From DATIRA01 sp964553405 (GTDB lineage Bacteria > Pseudomonadota > Gammaproteobacteria > Steroidobacterales > Steroidobacteraceae), in assembly GCA_964553405.1 (NCBI GenBank), contig CAZKLS010000138.1, positions 1 through 6,587 of the forward strand: a stretch of DNA of 6,587 nt, read 5' to 3'. Below the pieces are notes generated by a model. The model was not told the DNA's origin. It worked only from the letters and a program-made list of their open reading frames with translations, and made no database searches. The stretch's first letter is position 1. The number at the start of each line of letters is the position of its first letter. This document shows positions 1 through 6,587 of this stretch, one piece after another. A program made the position numbers and the translations under genes.

Positions 1-119
1 GCACTATCTGCCCATGCGCGCTCGAATGCAACAACGCGACTCATGCGCAGCGGAGAAAGAAGGCCGATCGCCGCAGTGCAGCAGCTTGCGAATCACGCGA
101 TCGCCGGCAGGGATCGCTG
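1..119. other. Left-edge intergenic stretch, no supported gene
   Basis: This is the region downstream of the barrel-protein gene. A plus-strand frame stays open from 1 to the TAG at 121-123, but its codons (GCA, CTA, TCT, ACA) lack the G/C third-position bias of the real genes here, so I do not call it. A short inverted repeat, GCGATC (97-102) with GATCGC (112-117) and a 9-nt loop, could be a weak terminator for the minus-strand barrel gene. Confidence 0.3.
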
Positions 120-890
120 CTAGCGGAATTTCCAGGTGAGCGCGAGCACGGCCTGGTCGAAGCGCGCGAACGTGTAGAGCTCGTCGTTGTCCGCGCCGCC
201 GTCGAGGATGCGGTAGCCGCCCGCGACGCTGATGCGCGGGCTGACGTCGTAGACGACCTTCAGCGCCGTGTCGATCGCTCGCCCCTGGGGCGCGGCGAGG
301 CCCTCGAAGTCGAGCAGTCCCGACCAGCGGGGCGCGAAGCGCCACACGCCTTCGAGCGCGAGCAGCGGCACCAGACCGGTGTTCGTCTTCGCGCGGGAAA
401 GCGCGCCCTGCTTCAGGCGGATCTCCGCATCGCGGACGTTGAGCGTCGCGCCAGCCGACCAGGTCCAGCGCTCGCTGTCGTGGAACACGTAGCGGTAGCT
501 GGCACGGTACGAATCGAAGCGGTAGGTCACGGCGATCGGGCCGGGTGCGAAAGTCGTGCCGCGGAACACGATCGGCTCCGTCATGGTACCGGACTCGTCG
601 ACCTCGAGCGGAGCGTAGATGAATCGCAGCCGGTGCTTCTCGGCAATCGGCCAGTCGAACACCAGGCGCCCGGCCGGATACGGGCCGTCGCCGGTCAGTT
701 TCTCGATGCTGAAGCGCGTGTTCGGCGGCTCGTTCGACACCTGGGCCGTATTGCGCAGCTGCCAGGCGGCGCCGAGTTCGAGCGTGATCGCGGGCGAGAG
801 ATCCGTTCGGTCGGACGCGATCGCGACGGCCGGCAGCAGTGTTGCGATGCAGGCCAGTGGCAGTGCGTGGCGGAGTGAGCCTTGGGACAT
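120..890 (-). CDS. Predicted outer-membrane beta-barrel protein of unknown function
   Basis: A 256-residue exported protein. Residues 1-25 form a Sec signal peptide: an early Arg-His, a hydrophobic stretch (about residues 10-24) and an AIA motif before a likely cleavage at 25/26. The mature part has no long hydrophobic helix. It has alternating aromatic/polar strands typical of a small barrel, for example around 73-80, 87-93, 120-136, 140-151, 173-185, 205-215, 219-228 and 238-254. Conserved-looking motifs are RFIYAPLE (89-96), NVRDAEIRLKQG (151-162), GLAAPQGRAID (197-207) and GYRILDGGADNDE (225-237). The last residues are WKFR, so the aromatic common at barrel C-termini is penultimate. The ATG at 890 is chosen because AGGA lies 7 nt upstream and the signal peptide begins there. 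A GTG at 1007 would add 39 residues before the signal peptide. The gene is transcribed divergently from the PQQ dehydrogenase. I recognise it only as a conserved hypothetical outer-membrane type; transport or structural roles are both open. Confidence 0.8.
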   Translation of the reverse strand: MSQGSLRHALPLACIATLLPAVAIASDRTDLSPAITLELGAAWQLRNTAQVSNEPPNTRFSIEKLTGDGPYPAGRLVFDWPIAEKHRLRFIYAPLEVDESGTMTEPIVFRGTTFAPGPIAVTYRFDSYRASYRYVFHDSERWTWSAGATLNVRDAEIRLKQGALSRAKTNTGLVPLLALEGVWRFAPRWSGLLDFEGLAAPQGRAIDTALKVVYDVSPRISVAGGYRILDGGADNDELYTFARFDQAVLALTWKFR

Positions 891-1055
891 CTGGAGTTCC
901 TGAATGCTGGAGGGGAGGGCCGGACTCGACGATGCGCGGATCGCGCGCCCGGGGTCGAGACAGCCAGGGTGACCGGCAAGGTAAGGCAACCGCGAAGAAT
1001 TTTCCACGCTGCGATGTCGACTCGCCGCGACTGCGGCCCGGACGGTGCCCGCAAA

Positions 1056-1084
1056 TTGAGAGACCAGCCATTTCTATCTATCCT
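1056..1084 (+). promoter_or_regulatory. Candidate sigma70 promoter for the PQQ dehydrogenase
   Basis: TTGAGA at 1056-1061 (five of six matches to the -35 consensus) is followed after exactly 17 nt by TATCCT at 1079-1084 (four of six matches to the -10 consensus). Transcription would begin near 1091, giving a leader of about 38 nt. The -10 box overlaps the left arm of the inverted repeat at 1081-1122. In-silico assignment only. Confidence 0.45.
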
Positions 1085-1122
1085 GTCGGTCGGCACGCGC
1101 CAGCATCAGCTGATCGACAGGA
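1081..1122 (+). promoter_or_regulatory. Imperfect inverted repeat covering -10 region and SD
   Basis: The left arm, 1081-1094 (TCCTGTCGGTCGGC), pairs with the right arm, 1109-1122 (GCTGATCGACAGGA), over 14 positions. Twelve are Watson-Crick and two are G-U pairs if the plus strand is transcribed. The loop is 14 nt. The right arm ends in AGGA (1119-1122), the SD of the dehydrogenase, so a transcript starting at or before 1081 would have its SD in the stem. If transcription instead starts near 1091, the left arm is untranscribed and the repeat would be a DNA operator candidate. Both readings are inference. Confidence 0.45.
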
Positions 1123-1128
1123 ATCCCA

Positions 1129-2268
1129 ATGCGAACATTCAGACTGCTCTCGCTACTGAGCATCGGACTTCTCGGCATGGCTTCGGCACGGGCGGAGCTG
1201 CCGTTCGTGATCGAGCCTGTTGCGACCTTCGATCAGCCCTGGGCACTGGCCTTCCTGCCGGACGGCCGCATGCTGGTGACGGAGAAGACGGGCAACCTGT
1301 TCATCGTCGGACGTGACGGCAGCAAAAGCCGGCCCGTGCGCGGAGTGCCGGACGTGGATTACGGCGGGCAGGGCGGGCTCGGTGACGTCGCTCTGCACCC
1401 GGATTTCGCCCGGAACAAGGTCATCTACCTGAGCTACGCGGAAGGCGGGGTCGGTGGGACACGTGGGGCCGCCGTCGCCCGGGCCGTGCTGACCGAATCC
1501 GAACGCTCGGCCGAGCTCAGTAAGTTCGAAGTGATCTGGCGCCAGTACCCGAAGGTCGTGGGCTTCGGCCATTACGGGCACCGTATCGCGTTCGACGACA
1601 AAGGCTTCCTGTACATCTCGTCGGGCGACCGCCAGAAGTTCACGCCGGCGCAGGACATGCAGTCGACGCTCGGCAAGATCGTGCGCCTGAACGACGACGG
1701 CTCGATTCCAGGCGACAACCCGTTCGTCGACTACTTCAGCACGGACCCGCTGGTCGACGACGAAGGCGTCTACCCCGAGATCTGGTCGCTCGGCCATCGC
1801 AACCCGCTTGGCCTTGCGTTCGATCTCGACGGCCGGTTGCTGGTGATGGAAATGGGACCGGCCGGCGGCGATGAGCTGAACCTCGTCAGGCGCGGCGGCA
1901 ACTACGGCTACCCGATTGTCTCGAACGGCGATCATTACGACGGCCGCGAGATTCCGGATCACGACACGCGCCCCGAGTTCGCGAAGCCGATGATCTGGTG
2001 GACGCCGGTCGTCTCGCCGGGCAACCTGATCGTCTATCGCGGATCGCTGTTCCCCGGCTGGCGCGGCGACGCGCTGATCTCGGGACTCTCCTCGAAGGCC
2101 ATCGTGCGGGTCGAGCTCGACGGCGACACGGCCCGCGAGGTCGAGCGCTACCCGATGGATGCCCGGATCCGTTGCGTCGTCGAAGGGCCCGGCGGTGAGC
2201 TCTGGGTGCTCGAGGACGAGCGGGGCGGCAGCGGCGGACGATTGCTGAAGCTGACGCCGAAGGGTTGA
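1129..2268 (+). CDS. Soluble PQQ-dependent sugar (aldose) dehydrogenase, periplasmic
   Basis: A 379-residue member of the glucose/sorbosone dehydrogenase family (YliI/Asd-like six-bladed propeller). Family members oxidise aldoses in the periplasm using PQQ and Ca2+ and pass electrons to a respiratory acceptor. Residues 1-22 are a signal peptide with ASARA before the likely cleavage site. Family motifs in order: QPWALAFLPDGRMLVTEK (36-53), GGQGGLGDVALHPDF (79-93), GHYGHRIAF (147-155), SSGDR (164-168), LGKIVRLNDDGSIPGDNPF (181-199), SLGHRNPLGLAFD (220-232), GPAGGDELN (243-251), GGNYGYP (256-262) and FPGWRGDALISGL (308-320). By alignment of HxGxR, His148 corresponds to the catalytic base of soluble glucose dehydrogenase, and Arg224-Asn225 to its PQQ-contacting pair. 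The start ATG has AGGA 6 nt upstream. Length is normal and the gene looks intact. Actual substrate is unknown; no PQQ biosynthesis gene is in the window. Confidence 0.93.
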   Translation: MRTFRLLSLLSIGLLGMASARAELPFVIEPVATFDQPWALAFLPDGRMLVTEKTGNLFIVGRDGSKSRPVRGVPDVDYGGQGGLGDVALHPDFARNKVIYLSYAEGGVGGTRGAAVARAVLTESERSAELSKFEVIWRQYPKVVGFGHYGHRIAFDDKGFLYISSGDRQKFTPAQDMQSTLGKIVRLNDDGSIPGDNPFVDYFSTDPLVDDEGVYPEIWSLGHRNPLGLAFDLDGRLLVMEMGPAGGDELNLVRRGGNYGYPIVSNGDHYDGREIPDHDTRPEFAKPMIWWTPVVSPGNLIVYRGSLFPGWRGDALISGLSSKAIVRVELDGDTAREVERYPMDARIRCVVEGPGGELWVLEDERGGSGGRLLKLTPKG

Positions 2269-2287
2269 CCCGCCCGGAGCGTCCGGC

Positions 2288-2314
2288 GCCGGCCTGCCGC
2301 CGCGTCAGGCCGGC
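2288..2314. terminator. Hairpin between convergent genes, likely bidirectional terminator
   Basis: GCCGGCCTG (2288-2296) and CAGGCCGGC (2306-2314) form a perfect 9-bp GC-rich stem with a 9-nt loop. It lies 19 nt after the dehydrogenase stop codon. On the minus strand it begins at the flavoprotein stop codon, whose TGA (2305-2307) sits at the loop/stem border. Neither side has a clear T-run, so it is a weak match to an intrinsic terminator, but its place in a 36-bp convergent gap supports that role. Confidence 0.55.
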
Positions 2315-3669
2315 CGTGTCGCGCTTCTCCCGGCGCGAATTTTCCGGTCGACGCGACGATCGACGCCGTTCACGATTCCGAGCAGCGCCTTGATGCTCAG
2401 GTAGCGCAGGGGCTTCGGCGGCATGTAGGCGGGCTTGCGGCAGATGACCTCGTGCCAGCGGTTCCGCCTCCCGGTCATCAGGTCGGCCAGCAGTCCGCCC
2501 ATCGCGGTGGCCTGGGCCACCCCGTGACCGTTGTAGCCGACGCTGTAGTAGAAGGCTTCGTCGTCCGGATCGCGGCCGACGACCGGCAGGAAGTTCAGCG
2601 TGAATCCGCACCATCCGGCCCAGGCATGCGCGATCGGCAGGTCCGCGAGTCCGGGAAAGCGTTCGCGGAACGCGCGTATCACGCTGGCTTTGCGCGCATC
2701 GCCATCGCCGCCGTGGTCGTGCGGGCGGCAGTCGTAGAAGTACTGCACGTCCTTCGAGCCGCCGATGATGGTTCGCTCCGCCGTCAGGCGGAAGGTCTCC
2801 ATGCTCTCGTGGGCGGTGTAGATCCCTTCACGACCCTTCCAGCCGCCGATGCTCTCGAGCTCGGCATCGGACAGCGGCGCGGTCTCGAACAGCGTGATGT
2901 AGAGCGGGCAGAGGCGCTGGCCGGGCTTGCCGACCTCAGGCGCATAGGCATTGGTGGCCATCAGGACGCGGTCCGCGCTGACGCTGCCGTCGGCGCTCAC
3001 GATGCGCACCGGCGTGCCGGCTTCGACGCCAGTCACCGTCGTCTGCTCGAAGATCCGGATTCCCCGTTCGAGCGCCGCGCTGCGCAGGCCCTGCACCAGC
3101 CTGCCCGGATGCAGCGTGCCGCCGGCTTCTTCGAGCGCGCCGCACAGGAACGCCGTCGGCAGGCCTCGTTCGCGCATCTCACCGGCCTCGACGAATCGCG
3201 TCCTTGCGCCCAGCGCGCCCGCGGCCTCGGTCGCGAGGCGCAGCCGGCGCTCCTGCGAGCGGTGCACGACCGCCATGATGTTGCCGGTCGGCTGGTAGTC
3301 GCACGCGATGCCGTACTCGCGCATCAGCTGCTCGGTCCGCTCGACGCAATGATCGGCGAAGCGAACCAGCGCCGCCGCGGCATCGCGGCCGAACAGCATC
3401 TTCGCCGTCGGCAGGTCCTTGCAGATCGTCGGGGTCAGGTGGCCTGCATTGCGTCCGCTGGCGCCGAAACCGCAGAAGTGCCGCTCGAGCACGACCGCCG
3501 AGACGCCGGCCTCGTGCAGGGCCAGCGCCGTTGAAAGGCCGGTGTAGCCGCCGCCGATGATCGCCACGTCTGCGCGAACGTCACCGGCCAGCGAAGCCCG
3601 GATGTCCGTCGGTCGATCCAGGTACGGACTGATCTCGAGAAAGCGCGTCGCGTCGTCAGCGGGTTTCAT
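2305..3669 (-). CDS. FAD-dependent oxidoreductase, DAO family (PuuB/OrdL-like)
   Basis: A 454-residue cytosolic flavoprotein of the D-amino-acid-oxidase fold. The Rossmann motif is VAIIGGGYTGLSTALAL (35-51) with the ribose-binding acid at Glu62. The GFGASGRNAGHLTP motif (67-80) is characteristic of the gamma-glutamylputrescine oxidase-like branch. A mid-domain FAD segment DRVLMATNAYAPEVG lies at 233-247. The C-terminal flavin region is WAGWCGFTLNFLPVVG (350-365) and FYYSVGYNGHGVAQATAMGG (373-392). Family members oxidise amines or amino acids and usually pass electrons to O2, releasing H2O2; the substrate here cannot be read. Beyond about residue 405 there is a basic tail (KPLRYLSIKALL, then RRVDRKIRAGR). 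The ATG at 3669 has GGAG 7 nt upstream, inside the transporter gene, and the two reading frames overlap by 14 bp, indicating translational coupling. N-methyl amino acid or glycine oxidase activity is an alternative. Confidence 0.88.
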   Translation of the reverse strand: MKPADDATRFLEISPYLDRPTDIRASLAGDVRADVAIIGGGYTGLSTALALHEAGVSAVVLERHFCGFGASGRNAGHLTPTICKDLPTAKMLFGRDAAAALVRFADHCVERTEQLMREYGIACDYQPTGNIMAVVHRSQERRLRLATEAAGALGARTRFVEAGEMRERGLPTAFLCGALEEAGGTLHPGRLVQGLRSAALERGIRIFEQTTVTGVEAGTPVRIVSADGSVSADRVLMATNAYAPEVGKPGQRLCPLYITLFETAPLSDAELESIGGWKGREGIYTAHESMETFRLTAERTIIGGSKDVQYFYDCRPHDHGGDGDARKASVIRAFRERFPGLADLPIAHAWAGWCGFTLNFLPVVGRDPDDEAFYYSVGYNGHGVAQATAMGGLLADLMTGRRNRWHEVICRKPAYMPPKPLRYLSIKALLGIVNGVDRRVDRKIRAGRSATRPA

Positions 3670-4945
3670 CGCGGGTCTCCGCCTGTGGGGCCGCGGCGTG
3701 CCGGGACGCGCGGAAGAACATCACCGCCGGCACCAGGCTCAGCACCGTGATCAGCGCCGCGGTCACGAAGACTGCGGAGTAGCCGAAGCGGTCGGTGAAC
3801 GCCCCGCCCGAAAACGCGGCGACGCCGGTTGCCAGCACCATCAGCGACGCTTGCAGCGAGTAGTCGGTGCCGGGTGAATGCGCGCGACAGCGGTCCATCA
3901 TCATCGTGAACAGCGCCACGGTGGACAGGCCGTCCGCGAACTGCTCGAAGCAGACGATGGCGCCGAGTGCATAGATGCCCGGCGTGCCGTGCACGACCGC
4001 AAGATAGGATGCGAGGCCGAACGCCTGCAGCAATCCGAAGCCGAGCAATGCCTCGCGGTGGCCGAGGCGCAGCAGCGTCGTGCCGCCGATGAAGGCTCCG
4101 AGCACGCCGACCGTCGCGCCTGCCACGCCGGTGATGACGCCGATCTGCGCCAGTGAATAGCCGCTGTCGGTCAGCAGCGGCCCGGTCATGCGCGACGCGA
4201 GCGAATCCCCGAACTTGTACAGCGCCACGGTCAGCAGCCACCAGCCGAGCCCGGGCCGAGCGACGAAGTCGCCGAGCAGCTGCGCGTAGCCCCGCAGTCC
4301 GTGCCAGTCTGCGTGGGTATGCGACCGTTCGGCGCGTTCCTGCGTGCCGTCCATGAACAGCACCGGCACGATCACCAGCAGGATCAGCAGCGCGAGGCCC
4401 CCGTAGCTCGCCTGCCAGCCGTGGCGCGCCACCAGCCACAGCAGCGCGCCGCTGCCCGTCACCATGCCGACCTTGTAGCCGATGACCTGGATGCTGTTGC
4501 CGAGGCCGCGCCACTCGGGCTTGAGCTTGCTGACCGCGTAACCGTCGGTGGCGATGTCCTGCGTCGCGGCCACCAGGTTCATGCAGAACAGTACGGCCAG
4601 GAACAGCGGCAGCACGTTCACCCAGGCCGCGAAGTCGCGCGAGGCGACGACCAGCATCAGCAGCATGGTCAGCACGTTGAGCACGAGCAGCCACTGCTTG
4701 CGCGAGCCGTAGCGATCGACGAACGGCGCCCAGGCGAACTTGAGCGCCCAGGGCAGCGCGAGCAGGCTCGTGTAGCCGATCACGGACAGCGAGACGCCCG
4801 ATTCCCGCAACAGCGGCGGCAGGGCCTTGGCGATCAGGCCGGAGGGCAGTCCCTGGGCGAAATACAGCAGCGCCAGCAGCAGGAAGAGCCGCGTGCCGCT
4901 TTTGGCCTGCGACCCGGGATACGGGATGCTCGCTGCGCCGGTCAT
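3656..4945 (-). CDS. AmpG/PAT-like MFS transporter
   Basis: A 429-residue inner-membrane protein with about 12 hydrophobic segments, roughly 18-38, 52-75, 85-102, 108-127, 148-170, 177-197, 233-250, 264-288, 298-318, 323-345, 365-385 and 388-412. Branch hallmarks are LYFAQGLPSGL (27-37), WALKFAWAPFVDRYG (66-80, with the MFS loop motif DRYGSRK), AATQDIATDGYAV (126-138), FGDSLASRM (245-253) and FADGLSTVALFTMMMDRC (336-353). These place it in the AmpG/acetyl-CoA transporter-like group. Classical AmpG imports anhydro-muropeptides for cell-wall recycling, but many members of the group have unknown cargo, and no peptidoglycan-recycling gene is adjacent. It is first in an operon with the downstream flavoprotein, suggesting cargo related to that enzyme. 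The ATG at 4945 is the first in frame and has no good SD; the promoter position suggests a leaderless message. The N-terminal 17 residues are polar and probably cytosolic. Confidence 0.85.
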   Translation of the reverse strand: MTGAASIPYPGSQAKSGTRLFLLLALLYFAQGLPSGLIAKALPPLLRESGVSLSVIGYTSLLALPWALKFAWAPFVDRYGSRKQWLLVLNVLTMLLMLVVASRDFAAWVNVLPLFLAVLFCMNLVAATQDIATDGYAVSKLKPEWRGLGNSIQVIGYKVGMVTGSGALLWLVARHGWQASYGGLALLILLVIVPVLFMDGTQERAERSHTHADWHGLRGYAQLLGDFVARPGLGWWLLTVALYKFGDSLASRMTGPLLTDSGYSLAQIGVITGVAGATVGVLGAFIGGTTLLRLGHREALLGFGLLQAFGLASYLAVVHGTPGIYALGAIVCFEQFADGLSTVALFTMMMDRCRAHSPGTDYSLQASLMVLATGVAAFSGGAFTDRFGYSAVFVTAALITVLSLVPAVMFFRASRHAAAPQAETRDETR

Positions 4946-4973
4946 GGCCCCGGATGAGAGGTCCAGCGGGGCC
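4946..4973. repeat. 7-bp inverted repeat enclosing the -10 box of the MFS promoter
   Basis: GGCCCCG (4946-4952) and CGGGGCC (4967-4973) are perfect inverted arms separated by 14 bp. The -10 hexamer (4954-4959) lies between them, and the left arm directly abuts the start codon. The geometry suits a dimeric repressor operator, but GC-rich chance occurrence is possible. Confidence 0.35.
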
Positions 4974-4982
4974 CGATGTCAA
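4954..4982 (-). promoter_or_regulatory. Sigma70-type promoter for the MFS-flavoprotein operon
   Basis: Read on the minus strand, a perfect -35 TTGACA (4982-4977) is followed after exactly 17 nt by TCTCAT (4959-4954), which matches four of six -10 positions. Only 8 nt separate the -10 from the ATG at 4945. The start site is therefore expected around 4945-4948, at or within about 3 nt of the initiation codon. The promoter lies just after the palindromic hairpin that follows katG, so the operon appears to be transcribed independently of katG. Confidence 0.6.
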
Positions 4983-5008
4983 GGAGCGGCGCGTGTGCGC
5001 CGGACCGG

Positions 5009-5042
5009 CAGGACGCGCCCCGGGGCCCCGGGGCGCGTCCTG
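5009..5042. terminator. Perfect 34-bp GC palindrome downstream of katG
   Basis: Positions 5009-5025 are the exact reverse complement of 5026-5042, with the centre at 5025/5026. The arm begins CAGGACGCGCC and continues into CCGGGG. In RNA it would fold into a stem of about 15 bp with a tiny GGCC-type loop. It starts 12 nt after the katG stop codon on the minus strand. No T-run follows in that direction; the plus strand has only TTT after it. A smaller hairpin follows at 4988-5001 (GGCGC, GTGT loop, GCGCC). The likely role is transcription termination or 3'-end protection of katG mRNA. Confidence 0.65.
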
Positions 5043-5054
5043 TTTCGAGGCGGG

Positions 5055-6587
<1,533 letters not shown>

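Larger units (their letters stand above)
891..1128. promoter_or_regulatory. Divergent intergenic region
   Basis: This 238-bp spacer separates the start codons of the barrel protein (minus) and the PQQ dehydrogenase (plus), so it must supply promoters in both directions. It is more AT-rich in the stretches 995-1005 and 1051-1081 than in the flanking coding DNA. A plus-strand sigma70-like promoter and an inverted repeat are listed separately. For the minus-strand gene I find the SD (AGGA, 7 nt before the ATG) but no convincing -35/-10 pair. No small ORF here looks coding. Confidence 0.6.

Noticed and set aside
120..130. Missing C-terminal Phe as evidence that the barrel protein is truncated
   Set aside because: The protein ends in a normal amphipathic last strand with a penultimate Phe, and the downstream sequence offers no continuation in any frame that resembles a barrel strand.
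891..1007. GTG at 1007 as the start of the barrel-protein gene
   Set aside because: It would put 39 extra residues before a complete signal peptide, and it has no SD; the ATG at 890 has AGGA 7 nt upstream.
4..1071. Minus-strand open frame (355 codons) covering the barrel-protein gene in another frame
   Set aside because: Arg/Pro-rich with no signal peptide or motif; the overlapping frame 120-890 has a signal peptide, SD and barrel strands.
2608..2610. Cys354 of the flavoprotein as a covalent FAD attachment site
   Set aside because: When aligned with the monomeric sarcosine oxidase motif through the following Thr, the attachment Cys would fall at Gly352, two residues away, so covalent flavin is not supported.
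2452..3534. Long plus-strand open frame (360 codons) opposite the flavoprotein gene
   Set aside because: It is rich in Arg/Ala/His with no domain pattern, and it mirrors a gene with strong family motifs; this is the usual antisense artefact of GC-rich coding DNA.

Overview
The window is GC-rich, densely coded DNA with strong G/C preference at third codon positions and short intergenic gaps. Protein content (a Sec-exported PQQ-type sugar dehydrogenase, an outer-membrane barrel, an AmpG-like permease, a PuuB/OrdL-like flavoprotein and a catalase-peroxidase) fits a Gram-negative bacterium of the Pseudomonadota, most likely a free-living gamma- or betaproteobacterium. The genus cannot be read from the sequence. 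I see no tRNA, rRNA, transposon, phage gene or CRISPR array, so this looks like ordinary chromosome.

Left part (1-2268): a divergent pair. A small predicted outer-membrane beta-barrel protein of unknown function is on the minus strand (120-890). A periplasmic soluble PQQ-dependent sugar dehydrogenase is on the plus strand (1129-2268). The 238-bp spacer holds a plausible sigma70 promoter for the dehydrogenase and a 14-bp imperfect inverted repeat whose right arm contains the Shine-Dalgarno sequence.

Middle (2269-4982): the dehydrogenase converges on a two-gene minus-strand operon. A GC-rich hairpin in the convergent junction overlaps the flavoprotein stop codon. The operon runs from an AmpG/PAT-like 12-helix MFS transporter (3656-4945) into an FAD-dependent amine/amino-acid oxidase-like protein (2305-3669), with a 14-bp overlap and an SD for the second gene inside the first. 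The transporter has a good sigma70 promoter (TTGACA, 17-nt spacer, TCTCAT) placed so close to the ATG that the mRNA would be leaderless or nearly so. A 7-bp inverted repeat encloses its -10 box.

Right part (5009-6587): the C-terminal 510 residues of a catalase-peroxidase (KatG) on the minus strand; its N-terminal part lies beyond the window edge. A perfect 34-bp GC palindrome follows its stop codon and probably ends the katG transcript just before the transporter promoter.

Functional reading (inference): the transporter may import a substrate for the flavoprotein. If that protein is an oxidase it would release H2O2, which the neighbouring KatG could remove. The dehydrogenase and barrel protein form a separate cell-envelope module. 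No clearly new system is visible; the points of most interest are the regulatory structures at the two promoters and the transporter-oxidase pairing.
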